Source of the DNA: Melastoma dodecandrum
Lineage: Eukaryota; Streptophyta; Magnoliopsida; Myrtales; Melastomataceae
Assembly (NCBI GenBank): GCA_029817715.1
Contig: JARUPY010000154.1
Coordinates: 2,321,501-2,385,500 of the forward strand
Direction: 5' to 3'
Length of the DNA stretch: 64,000 bases
The notes beneath the pieces are model-generated. The model ran no database searches. It was not told where the DNA came from and saw nothing but the letters and a program-made list of their open reading frames with translations. Positions within the stretch are counted from its first letter, which is position 1; each line of letters starts with the position of its first letter. Below are positions 33,570-46,244 of this stretch, piece by piece. The translations under genes were made by a program, and so were the position numbers.

Positions 33570-33789
33570 CAACCCACTCTGCTATTCATGTTCTCTCCCT
33601 TGTTTGGGAAGATGAATTCATGGATGCTGGCCTTAACTGAAAAATTGATACAATTCCTCCTTTTGAAATCTTTAAAACAAGAACTTGAAAATAAATTGCC
33701 TCTATGCAAGTTGCTGTTACATGGAATTCCTCCTTTTCACCAAAACTTCGATCTGTATTCCGTGTAAAATAATGACGACAGATAGTAGG
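33570..33789 (+). other. TBL 3' flank
   Basis: This short stretch lies between the TBL stop codon and the insertion point of element 2. It probably contains the TBL 3' untranslated region. No separate gene is seen. Confidence 0.5.
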
Positions 33790-33794
33790 ACACA

Positions 33795-36664
33795 TGTACG
33801 CGCGCCTTCCGGCCTAGCACGCGCGAGGCGGTTCGAACGACCCGAGGATCCGAGCCCGCTCCCCAAGGCCCGACCGGTCGACGTCACGACTCGAGCGTCG
33901 GACGCTGCGGAAGGGAATTGGGTGATCTCTCTCTGGGTTCCTAACTGGGCCTGCTCGGGCCCTCGCCGACCGTCTCTGTTTTCCTAAGAGGCGGCGGGCG
34001 AAAGGCGGAGCATGATCCGAAGAAGGAACTTTCGGGAGAAATCGGGAGCGGCTCGTGTCGTCCGTTCCTCATCCATGATGGCTCCGTAAAAAGGTTTTTG
34101 TTGTTTAACCTAGGTAAACTAAACGGAGTCGCCACCGACTTTATTTATGAAAGCTGTTTAAGTCGGAAAAAACAGTTGGTTCGGGGATTCCTATTTACTA
34201 ACTCTTACATTCTAACATGCGAAAAAGGGAGGTGGCGTTTGCACCAAAAGATTTGCTTTTGTTTAACGGGCGTTGGACCCGATCCGGGCATGACTCCGGA
34301 CTCATGTCAATGTTTTACGGGCGTTGGACCCGATTCAGGCTTTGGACCCAAACTTATGTTTGTCAATAGCAAACAACATGCGACAATAAACCTATGAGCC
34401 TAAGGCATGCGGACAAGCACAGGCAATTATTTAGATCAAAGGGGGCGGGGAAGGATGGTGACCGTGGGCCTATGCACTTGGGCCCACGGCCCGTTACAAG
34501 TGGATTTTCTATCTTTTTCGGGAGGCCCGCACCTCCCCTTTGTACCTGTGGCCCGCCGGGATGGCATGTCATCGGCTAAGGCTTATCAGTTGGGCCACTT
34601 TGGTGACGTACCTCCACCACGGGTGTCCTCAGAGTCGCTTTGTCGAATCCTCGAAATCGTTTGTTGATTTTTCATGTAATATAAAATGGAAATTTGGTTA
34701 GAATGTTCAAATAATAAGAGTTGTATAATCACAAAGCACAACGAATACGAATTACGCATAGTTCAGAAAGCGATCTATAACTTTGACTCGGATTGTTCGA
34801 TTTAATCAAAATTTAAACCAAAAGATCCAAAACTTAATGGCGAGTTTGCATGTAAAATTTTATAAAAATCTAACGGTGCAATCTCACAAGATCAAGGAAC
34901 TAAATTGGCTGTTCGGAAAAGCGGAACAGCTTGCACCGACAGCGTTTTTCCTATCATATCATGGTCGTTGAATGTCCGATCGGAGTGAAAAAGGACTTCA
35001 CAGAAAGGTAAGGCAATGAAGAATTCGTGTGTAATATTCCACATGGATCCAACGGTTGGATAGAAAGATATGCTCGTGCAAAAATTAAAAGTAATATAAA
35101 TAGCTTGTCTAGTTTGGCTAACCTGAGCCGTTGGAACAAAAATTAATATCTTTTCATCCATATGGTGAAAAAATGTGTATGAAATGTCAAAATCAACATG
35201 ATTAAGTGAAAAACATATTTACAAAATTTAAGTACACTCCAACGGTTTGATCCGCGGGTATTGTGCAAAGAGTGAAGTTGTGACGCTCGGCAGACCCCAC
35301 TTGGTATACAGTCTGTTCACGAGGTCGTATCTTGTTATTACAGAAACTTCAACGGTTAGTTAATATATGAAAACAATTATATTGAAGTCTAGTTTCTGGT
35401 CAAAAATTTTGAACAAGATCCAACGGTTAGATCTCCAGCAATGTCCCCGGAAGTAACAATGCGATAGACTGCTCTGTTGCGGCCAGCGAAGGTGGCGCTA
35501 GTTTCGGGGGGCATATCTTGGTCATCGATTAACCAAAAATTAAAATAAAAATATTCCCAAGATCATCACTCATTGTAGATCATTTGACCTTGTGGGTTCG
35601 AGGTTCGAAAATGTCCGTAACCTCTTTGAAAAAAAAGAGCCTTTTGAGGCGTTGCCGCTGAAAACAATCGAAATAGAAGGCCGGGAGATGTCCCGACACT
35701 TTCATGCCACAAATGAATGAAAAATCGACCCCAAAGCTACCGTGAAAGCTTTGAGGTCTAAAAAAAACGTATGAAAATGCATTTCGAGAGGAGTTTAAAT
35801 TATTACGACCTGTTTACGTTGTGGTTAAGTGTCGACGGGAGATGGCACGCCGGCTGTCCTTTGTCCTTTGGCTGTTACGACCTTGTCTGAATGCTCGTTC
35901 CTCACCCCATGGTATGTGTGGTATGCCAAAAAAAAGGAACGACAGAGTCAGCATATCAAACATGGTAAAAGCATGATGAAATTAGCAAAGTGAGAGGAGA
36001 TCTCACCGAGGGGTTACCTCGCCTCGGGGTGGCCCGGGGAGGATGAACGACGTCGGGAGGGCTTTGGCTCGTCAGGGGGCTTTGGCTCGTCAGCACTAGA
36101 GAAGGAGAGTCCTTGGCTCCAGTTTCTGTGTGTACGTCGGGAGGAGTTGGCTTCCGGCGTTGATATGTGTAGAGGAGTTAGCCTCCGATTCCCGGAGGGG
36201 TAGAGCGTATGAGAGGAGAGGGACGTCTCCGAGGATCTTTGATTGTCTGAAGAGTGGGAGGATTTTTCTCTGAGGAAGGAGAGTGAGGAAGGAGAAGGAT
36301 CTGAGAGATCCCCGTTTGTTTCTCTAATTGTCTGATAGGGAATCGTCTGATAATCCTCTGAATGGGGATAAGGGGAATCTCTTATTTTTTTGCCTGATTG
36401 AAATATTTTTTTATCTGCCTGGTCCCCTGATTGATTGGAGACGCTGGGTATGGGAAGAGGATTGTGTCCAGGTTCATCGAGACAAAGAAGGTAAGATATA
36501 TTATTTAATGGGAAACGAGATTTTTTTTTTTGATTGATTATAGCGTGTGAAAGTGGATGAAAAAAATCGGTACCCTAGAATCTCGGATTGATTAGGGAAT
36601 TTTGTTTTTGTTTGTTTTGTTTTTTTTTTATATTATTATTATTAGTTAAATTTGGGGTATTACA
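33795..36664 (+). repeat. 5' LTR of element 2
   Basis: It shares the TGTACGCGCGCC terminus and a TATA-like TATTTATGAAAG within a CCGACTT/AAGTCGG stem (34135-34166). It has two GGGCGTTGGACCCGA boxes, a CCGTGGGCC/GGCCCACGG hairpin (34462-34489) and a GGGAGG/CCTCCC hairpin (34520-34537). It ends in an (ATT)n tract and TTTGGGGTATTACA. Confidence 0.9.
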
Positions 36665-36731
36665 GTTGCCCCTCTTTGCGAGAGAATTTGGAGAAGATTT
36701 TCTCGCAAAGACTTCATTAATACCCCAAATT
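36649..36731 (+). other. Two-stem structure across the LTR/internal junction, element 2
   Basis: AATTTGGGGTATTA (36649-36662) pairs perfectly with TAATACCCCAAATT (36718-36731). An inner stem CTTTGCGAGA (36674-36683) pairs perfectly with TCTCGCAAAG (36701-36710). Compared with element 1, one pair in each stem has changed on both sides (A-T to G-C in the outer stem, C-G to T-A in the inner stem). Confidence 0.8.
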
Positions 36732-38033
36732 GTGGAGTCGGGGTACTCTTGGTAGACCTGTACTTTGGAATCTTATCAAGAAAACTGTTAGTAATAAACG
36801 AGACCCCGTGAAATACGGGGGTGATAAAATATGTGTGATCACAACACTCATGCATGTCATGATTTATTTTGATGAAGCTTATTAGGATCACTTCCGAGCG
36901 AGAACAGAGAAGGACGTCTGACTTTTATCTGGGCTCGCTCTTACTCATGAAACCTGTCACAGTTGGATTTTAGAATTCCCTTGACTTGGATGCTCATGTA
37001 CCAGTCGAACGAGTCTTTGTGTGGGTTGTAATGTGGCTTTGGCATACGGCCTTTGGACTGAAATTTTAAATTCTTCATATGAAAGAAAAAGCTTAAGGAC
37101 CTCATCGAAAGCTACTGGATCGTAGAGGTTCCACCATTTAAGCAAATTTTCCATCCTTTAGACAGCTCACCAGCTGACATGTTCTGTTGGGGGATGAATA
37201 ATTAGTTTACTGGCAGGTGTGATCAATCCACTTTGGGGAAAGCTTTGTTTTAGAAATGTAGCATCTTTGCTTTTGCGACCGTCAATGTCAGTCCCGATGC
37301 TTTGTTTTTGCTCTTTTGATTTTCATCTTGCGCTTTGCTTTTGAAGACTTTGGTCTTTGCGCTGATTTTGCTTTTTCTTTACTAAATCATAGGGATTTGC
37401 CCTACTCTGTTTTCTAGTACTTTTCTTTGGTATCTGTGCTCTTTGGAAAATTCTTTAAGAAATTTAGTCCTCAGGAATGACTCAACTAGTAAGCCTAATT
37501 CTCGATGGTGCCTCTTTGATTGAATTTTAAGGAAGTGTAGCCTCTACGATCCGTTGCTTCCGGTTTCTAGCTACAAGATCTCCCTTTTAACCTCGATGTG
37601 AGGCGATCCTTAGACTTGTCAGGTGTAGTCTGTACGAAAACTTCAACTTTGGCTCGAAAGGGGTTAGCAATGGTTGATGTTTCGTGTTTGGGATAGAAAA
37701 GAAATGCTCGATCTCATTCCAGCTTAGAGCATCTTTTGTCAAATGATTCATTATCCGCCTGAATGCTTGTGTATGAATCCTTACAGTGTTTGCGCTCATC
37801 ACTCTGGGTAAGTGTTTAGGAATAGGCTTGCCTTCTCCACTCTCGCTCAGACACATTTTTAAAGATGATTTCAAATTATATGCAAATGGGCACATGGATG
37901 TTTAAGAAATGAATAGGTTTAGATACTCAAACCTCTGTAGTGCTCTTGTGCACTTTCGTGTTCTGGTTTCTTATAAATTTTGAACGGCTTCCACCCGACC
38001 ACTCTCGCCGTTGCCCAGGATTTGTACCGTACC

Positions 38034-40430
38034 GTGTGGATGCCCATGTACCTACACAGTTGATAACGGACAAAGACGAAGTTAGCTCATGTACTTCGAC
38101 TCTCGCTTGGGGAGATGACAATGAAATGAAGTATCCGCTGGGGAGATGAGATGAATATGTCCATCTTAATGGTTATTTTAGAAGAATATGCTTATGTGTG
38201 ATGTAATAGACTCTAGTGTAGGGAATGGAGGCATGGTTCCAGCTGGGGATATAGAGGTGTGACTCCATATGAGGAATGATAAGAAATTTTGTTAGAGAGT
38301 AGTGTAGATGATGCTCGCTTTTGGTATGATCATCTTTGGTGATGACAAAGGCAATCTCGAAGCTTTGGTTCGAAATTTTCCACCCAACCGCCCGCGCCTT
38401 TGTCTATAATGTAGGATGCTTATGTACCTACACTAAGCAAAGGACAGACAACAAGTGAGCTCATGTAACTTGTTTCTTTTAAAGTAGGAATGAAGTTTGC
38501 TCATGTAATTTCATTTATATGAAAAGTGAAGTAGAGCCTTGATACTTCCCTTTTGTGTGTTTCGTCATTGCATCTCCGTCCGATGGAATCGAAGGATTGA
38601 CGAAGATTACTCCTGCCTGATGTCTATTGTGTAAGGAAGCTCATGTACCTATCAAATAGATGGCGAGAAACAAGTAAGTTCATGTGACTTGTTTCTGTTA
38701 GAGTAAGAATGAAGTTTGCTCATGTAACTTCATTTGTAAGAAAAGTGAAGTAGGGCTTTGGTACTTCCCTTTTACATGGTTTCGTCAATGCATCTTCGTC
38801 CGATGGAATCGAAGGTTTGACGAAATGACTACTCTGGTTTTGTATCCGTTGTATAAGGTTGCTCATGTGCCTATCAAACAGATGAAAAGGCAACAAGTGT
38901 ATTTGTACGACTTGATTCTTTTTATAGTAGAAACGAAATGTGCTTCATGTAATTTCGTTTATAAGAAAGGTGAAGTAGAGTTTTGGTACTTCCCTTTTGT
39001 GTAATTTCGTCAGTGCATCTTCGTCCGTAGGAATCGAAGGATTGACGAAATTGCGACAACACTTTGGCTTGAAGCTTTGCCTCCCTGCCACCCTCGCCTT
39101 TGGCATAGGAGTTGTGTACCATTCGTGTGAGGAGCTCTTGTACCTGCCCACGAGACAAAGGACGTAAACGAAATGTGCTCATGTAATTTCGCTTAGTTTG
39201 ATGAAGAGAGTAATGACTGTGTGATTCTCCTTTTTTCATGTGTATTGTCGGTGTTCATTGCCCCAGTTCTTTGGGGATGTAAAGAAGTTTGTTGATGAAG
39301 GTTGTGTTCTGAATGAAGCTTTATTGTTTGTCTTCATTGTCTGCCTAGGGCGCTCATGTATCTCTTTCATGTAATTTGTGGTGTTGTTGATGACATGTTG
39401 CTCCGAAGCTTTGGTTTGAAATGTATTGATTGTCTTGATTGTCTATCGAGGATGTTCATGTACTTCTCCTTTTCATGTGATTCGCTGGTTCGTCAATGGG
39501 GAATTAACCAAGATTGCTCTGTCTGTGTGGATGCCCATGTGCCTACACAGTTGATAACGGACAAAGACGAAGTTAGCTCATGTACTTCGACTCTCGCTTG
39601 GGGAGATGACAATGAAATGAAGTATCCGCTGGGGAGATGAGATGAATATGTCTATCTTAATGGTTATTTTAGAAGAATATGCTTATGTGTGATGTAATAG
39701 ACTATAGTGTAGGGAATGGAGGCATGGTTCCTGCTGGGGATATAGAGGTGTGACTCCATATGAGGAATGATAAGAAATTTTGTTAGAGAGTAGTGTAGAT
39801 GATACTCCCTTTTGGTATGATCATCTTTGGTGATGACAAAGGCAATCTCGAAGCTTTGGTTCGAAATTTTCCACCCAACCGCCCGCGCCTTTGTCTATAA
39901 TGTAGGATGCTTATGTACCTACACTAAGCAAAGGACAGACAACAAGTGAGCTCATGTAACTTGTTTCTTTTAAAGTATGAATGAAGTTTGCTCATGTAAC
40001 TTCATTTTTATGAAAAGCGAAGTAGAGTTTTGATACTTCCCTTTTCTACGTGTTTCGTCATTGCATCTTCGTCCGTAGGAATCAAAGGATTGACGAAATG
40101 GTTGCTCTTGCCTGATGTCTGTTGTATAAGGAAGCTCATGTACCTATCAAACAGATGGCGAGAAACAAGTGAGTTCATGCAACTTGTTTCTGTTAGAATA
40201 AGAATGAAGTTTGCTTGTGTAACTTCATTTGTAAGAAAGGTGAAGTAGAGTTTTGGTACTTCCCTCTTGTATGATCTCGTCATTGCGTTTTCGTCCGATG
40301 GAGTCGAAGGTCTGACGAAATTGCTACAAAACTTTGGCTTGAAGCTTTGCCTCCCTACCACCCTCGCCTTTGCCATAGGAGTTTTGTACCATTCGTGTGA
40401 GGAGCTCTTGTACCAAGATTGCTCTGTCTT
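38034..40430 (+). repeat. Segmental tandem duplication in the interior of element 2
   Basis: Copy 1 runs from 38034 to about 39532 and copy 2 from about 39526 to 40430, the latter with an internal deletion. Both start at GTGGATGCCCATGT followed by CCTACACAGTTGATAACGG. Both end at the phrase CCAAGATTGCTCTGTCT, present near 39510-39526 and 40413-40430. No coding capacity results. Confidence 0.75.
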
Positions 40431-43036
40431 GTCCCAGGATAGTTTGGAGGTATGCCCCAGGATTGCTTGGAGACGTCCATGATCACTTGGAGATTTGCCC
40501 CTGGATCGGTCGAGGATTTGCCCTAAGATTGCTTGTAGATTTGTCCATCATTACTCGGAGATTTGCCCCAGGATTGTTCGAAGATCTATCCTATGATCGT
40601 TTGGAGATTTGCACATGGATCGCATGGAGCTTTGCCCCGGATTGTTCACGTAGTGTCGTATTCGTTGTTTTGCCAACGAAGGCTGTTTCGAAACTTTGGC
40701 TCGAAATTTTTCCACCCTACCACCCTCGCCTTCGTCGTCTGTCTAGGATGTTCATGTACCTATAAGACAAGCCGAATGGCAAAACAAGTAAGCTCATGCA
40801 ACCTGTTTTGCGAAAAAAGCATTTGTTAAGGGACGAATACTCCCTTTTCATGTAGATCATTGTTTTGTTGACAGAGAATTCTCCAAGATTGCTTGGAGTT
40901 TTGCCCCAATATTGCTTGTCTGCTTAAGATGCTCATGTACCTATAAGACTAATGCATGGTGAAAATAAGTAAGCTCGTGTAACTTATTTTTGCAAAGAAA
41001 GTATTAACTTGGGAACAAATACTTCCTTTCATGTTATTCTGTTGTTTTGTTAACAACGAAGGATATTTCAAAGCTTTGGCTTTAAACTGTTTCAAGGCTC
41101 GAAACTTTACCACCCTGCCACTCACACCTTCGTCAATATGCGCCAAGGGATTGAGTGCTTGTGGCAGTTCCTCTTTGTTACGACGGTTGCTCTTTTGAAA
41201 GGCGTGACTACACGGGATGTGAGTTGTTGTGGAACTTTGTGGTGGGCATGGGTGGGGATTGGCCACTCATGTAGTGGGCCGAGGTGCTTGTTTTTCGTTA
41301 ATGAGTGATGCGGGGACCGACCTTCTCTTCTGTTCTTTGGTGAGAGTCGGTGGTTGAATACTGTCGGGATGACCGCTTGGATGCCGTAGGGAATTCAAAG
41401 AGAATTGCCTCAGTCGAAGTATGCGTCGTCGTTTGGTAAAAATCATGTTCTTTGGTATTGGTAAACTGTTGTGTGAGCTCCAGACGAGACATTTTGTACC
41501 TGCGAGGTAAAATGGATGCCTAAGTGTTAGCAGTTTAAATATCGGTAAGTTCATCATATATGCTTTGAACTGTTGGAAGGCGAATAGAGCGAATGGGGGC
41601 TTCTAATGCCAGTTGCACTGTGTATTCGACGTCGCTTGAAGAATTTGGTCCATGTTCATGTTTTTTGTCGTTGGGATGTTGATTCGACATTCTTCAAGTT
41701 CTTTGGGAAGTTTGATCTTGCGAGGTTGTTGTGAAGACGGGTTTGCCCATAGTGCTAGAATGTACTGTTGGCACCGTGAAGAAGGTCGACGAGTCCTTGT
41801 GCCAGATTGTGGTGACTGATGATGTAGAGGGATCGCTTCTATTGCCTTGGAGCGATTGTCGGATCAGTAGGCGTGATGTTCCGACGCGTCCGATTTTTGC
41901 ATGTCTATGAACGGCTCTCTGGTTTGTCGTTAATTTTGATGTTGATGGAGATTGGCCTTTTGAAATGTAACCTTCTTGGGGTTTTTAGGTTGCTGTAGAT
42001 TCGGCTTTGAACCTTGGTAGTCGTTGGGTGAAATTTGGTCTTTGTTTTTGGCTTTGTACTTTGGTAGCCGTTGATAACACTTTGGGCTCATGTCTTTGGA
42101 CACACGGCTTTGGACCTTGGTAGCCGTATGAAAACTTTGGTCTTCATGTTGTTAGATGTTCGACTTTGGGCCAGGTAGCCGTCGATAAATCCTTGGTATT
42201 CTTGTGCTTGTAGATTTGTAATATCATGCTTTGTCCCTAGTCCCATTCAAGGAGCCATGTTGGAGAATTAAACCTCGGAAGGAAAATAGAGAGAATGTTT
42301 GGATTAGTATCATGCAATAATATAATCGATGCATGATAAATTTGTGATGATACTTAATCGCACTCATGTATGCATAAAAGAATGCATTATGATGCAATGG
42401 AGCAACTTCTGTGAATGACATGATAATGTAACTACTGCAATCAAACATACACTCATGTGGTCATGCGAATGTACGAATGCAATAAGCAATAAAATAGGTA
42501 GCGAATGTATGGATGCAGTAAACAATAAAATAGGTAGGGATAGGAGAAATGAAGGTTATTAAAGCCCATTGTAATAAACTCCATCAAACTGCAAAACGAG
42601 AAATGTTAGTTTTACAGCCATAGCAGACAAGCGTACCTGATACCTGTCCCTGCACATGTAGCAGTCACTCAGTAACAGACAAATGCACGTGCGGCGTCTG
42701 GTACATGTAGTGGGCAATCAATGCTAAACTCTCGGATGAAGGTTTCTAAACCTCCCTCGGACTGAGGGAGGCGGGGCCCCGGCCAAAAACCATATTGCAA
42801 ATAGCAGCAGGCTGAGCCTCTCGGTGACCCCCCTAAAAATCCTAGCCCCGGGTTCGGGCACACCTAGATATGCCTAGGAAAGCAGTAAACAAACACAACC
42901 ATGAGGGCAGACAAAGGTCACCGAGCCAAGCAATTACATACGCAAACAAGAACTCCTCTCCGCATGTGGATTAAAAATGTAAGAGCGTTCGAAAGGAATC
43001 CACATGCAGTTTCCCCAGCGGAGTCGCCATCCAGGA

Positions 43037-45884
43037 TGTACGCGCGCCTTCCGGCCTAGCACGCGCGAGGCGGTCCGAACGACCCGAGGATCCGGGCCCG
43101 CTCCCCAAGGCCCAACCGGTCGACGTCACGACTCGAGCGTCGGACGCTGAGGAAGGGAATTGGGTGATCCCTCCCTGGGTTCCTAACTGGGCCTGCTCGG
43201 GCCCTCGCCGACCGTCTCTGTTTTCCTAAGAGGCGGCGGGCGAAAGGCGGAGCATGATCCGAAGGAGGAACTTTCGGGAGGAATCGGGAGCGGCTCGTGT
43301 CGTCAGTCCCTCATCCATGATGGCTCCGTAAAAAAGGTTTTTGTTGTTTAACCTAGGTAAACTAAACGGAGTCGCCACCGACTTTATTTATAAAAGCTGT
43401 TTAAGTCGGAAAAAACAGTTGGTTTGGGGATTCCTATTTACTAACTCTTACATTCTAACATGCGAAAAAGGGAGGTGGCGTTTGCACCAAAATATTTGCT
43501 TTTGTTTAACGGGCGTTGGACCCGATCCGGGCATGACTCCGGACTCATGTCAATGTTTTACGGGCGTTGGACCCGATTCAGGCTTTGGACCCGAACTCAT
43601 GTTTGTTGATAGCAAACAACATGCGACAATAAACCTATGGGCCTAAGGCATGCGGACAAGCACATGCAATTATTTAGATCAAAGGGGGCGGGGAAGGATG
43701 GCGACCGTGGGCCTATGCACTTGGGCCCACGGCCCGTTACAAGTGGATTTTCTATCTTTTTCGAGAGGCCCGCACCTCCCCTTTGTACCTGTGGCCCGCC
43801 GGGATGGCATGTCATCAGCTAAGGCTTATCAGTTGGGCCACTTTGGTGACGTACCTCCACCACGGGTGTCCTCAGAGTCGCTTTGTCGAATCCTCGAAAT
43901 CGTTTGTTGATTTTTCATGTAATATAAAATGGAAATTTGGTTAGAATGTTCAAATAATAAGAGTTGTATAATCACAAAACACAACGAATATGAATTACGC
44001 ATAGTTCAGAAAGCGATCTATAACTTTGACTCGGATTGTTCGATTTAATCAAAATTTAAACCAAAAGATTCAAAACTTAACGGCGAGTTTGCATGTAAAA
44101 TTTTATAAAAATCTAACGGTGCAATCTCACAAGATCAAGGAACTAAATTGGCTGTCCGGAAAAGCGGAACAGCTTGCACCGACAGCGTTTTTCCTATCAT
44201 ATCATAGTCCTCGAATGTCCGATCGGAGTGCAAAAGGACTTCACAGAAAGGTAAGGCAATGAAGAATTCGTGTGTAAAATTCCACATGGATCCAACGGTT
44301 GGATCGAAAGATATGCTCGTGCAAAAATTGAAAGTAATATAAATAGCTTGTCCAGTTTGGCTGACCTGAGCCGTGGGAACAAAAATTGATATCTTTTCAT
44401 CCACATGGTGAAAAAATGTGTATGAAATGTCAAAATCAACATGATTAAGTGAAGAACATATTTACAAAATTTAAGTACACTCCAACGGTTTGATCCGCGG
44501 GTATTGTGCAAAGAGTGAAGTAGCGACGCTCGGCAGACCTCACTTGGTGTACAGTCTGTTCACGAGGTCGTATCTTGTTATTGCAGAAACTTCAACGGTT
44601 AGTTAATATATGAAAACAATTATATTGAAGTCTAGTTTCTGGTCAAAAAGTTTAAACAAGATCCAACGGTTAGATCTCCAGCAATGTCCCCGGAAGTAAC
44701 AATGCGACAGACTGCTCTGTTGCGGCCAGCGAAGGTGGCGCTAGTTTGGGGGGCATATCTTGGTCATCGATTAACCAAAAATTAAAATAAAAATATTCTC
44801 AAGATCATCACTCATTGTAGATCATTTGACCTTTTGGGTTCGAGGTTCGAAAATGTCCGTAACCTCTTTGAAAAAAAAGAGCCTTTTGAGACGTTGCCGC
44901 TGAAAACAATTGAAATAGAAGGCCGGGAGATGTCCCGACACTTTCGTGCCACAAATGAATGCAAAATCGACCCCAAAGCTACCGTGAAAGCTTTGAGGTC
45001 TAAAAAACGTATGAAAATGCATTTCGAGAGGAGTTTAAATTATTACGACCTGTTTACGTTGTGGTTAAGTGTCGACGGGAGATGGCACGCCGGCTGTCCT
45101 TTGTCCTTTGGCTGTTACGACCTTGTCTGAAGGCTCGTTCCTCACCCCATGGTGTGTGTGGTAGGCCAAAAACGAAAAGGAACGACAGAGTCAGCATATC
45201 GAACATGGTAGAAGCATGCTGGAATTAGCAAATGAGAGGAAGTCTCACCGAGGGGTTACCTCACCTCGGGGTTGCCCGAGGAGGATGAACGACGTCGGGA
45301 GGGCTTTGGCTCGTCAGCACTGGAGAAAGGGAGTCCTTGGCTCCAATTTCTGTGTGTACGTCGGGAGGAGTTGGCTTCCGGCGTTGATATGTGTAGAGGA
45401 GTTAGCCTCCGATTCCCGGAGGGGTAGAGCGTATGAGAGGAGAGGGACGTCTCCGAGGATATCTGATTGTCTGAAGAGTGGGAGGATTTTTCTCTGAGGA
45501 AGGAGAGTGAGGAAGGAGAAGGATATGAGAGATCCCCGTTTGTTTCTCTAATTGTCTGATAGGGGATCGTCTGATAATCCTCTGAATGGGATAGGGAGAA
45601 TCTCTTATTTTTTTGCCTGATTGAAATATTTTTACGTCTGCCTGGTCCCCTGATTGATTGGAGACGCTGGGTATGGGAAGAGGATTGTGTCCAGGTTTAT
45701 CGAGACAAAGAAGGTAAGATATATTATTTAATGGGAAACGAGATTTTTTTTTTTTTGATTGATAATAGCGTGTGAAAGTGGATGAAAAAAATCGGTACCC
45801 TAGAATCTCGGATTGATTAGGGAATTTTTTTTTGTTTTGTTTTTTTTTTATATTATTATTATTAGTTAAATTTGGGGTATTACA
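43037..45884 (+). repeat. 3' LTR of element 2
   Basis: This is collinear with the 5' LTR, ending TTTGGGGTATTACA at 45884 followed by the ACACA target copy. One base of the GGGAGG/CCTCCC hairpin has changed on one side only in this copy. Confidence 0.9.
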
Positions 45885-46244
45885 ACACAGCAGCAGAAGA
45901 TGAGAATTCAATCCTTAGGTTGCCGCAAGTAATGGAGAAGCTGAGACCTGTAGGAAATTAATCGCCTGTAAGTGATCGGCCATAGATGAGTGAATGATGA
46001 TCCCCAAATGTCAATTTCTCGGACTGAAAATATCACAACACCCAACATGTAACATCCTGGGCGACAACAGCATCAAGTACCTTAGAAGCTCCATGAACCA
46101 GTGGTAACAATGCTTGAGCTATACGCACCTTAAAGGAAGCCATCCCCTGTCCGTGCAGCACCCGGATTCCCGTTCAGATCAATACTGTTTTTTGTCAGAA
46201 GCACTCAGATGAATACCATCATGTTCATTGTCTCTGGTGTCATC
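45885..46244 (-). other. 3' flank of the ArfGAP gene
   Basis: No gene is recognised. It begins with the ACACA target copy of element 2 and probably includes the ArfGAP 3' untranslated region on the minus strand. Confidence 0.45.

Larger units (their letters stand above)
33795..45884 (+). mobile_element. LTR retrotransposon 2, non-autonomous (LARD-like), 12.1 kb
   Basis: The 5' LTR is 33795-36664 and the 3' LTR 43037-45884 (about 2.85 kb). The termini are TGTACGCGCG and GGGGTATTACA. The element is flanked by ACACA at 33790-33794 and 45885-45889. The 6.4-kb interior (36665-43036) encodes no recognisable retroelement protein and contains a large internal duplication. Its termini and several LTR blocks match element 1, but the LTR middle differs, so the two are separate subfamilies. 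It is inserted between the convergent TBL and ArfGAP genes. The LTR pair differs by substitutions and by a duplicated CTTTGGCTCGTCAG phrase in the 5' LTR near 36061-36092, so it seems older than element 1. Confidence 0.93.
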
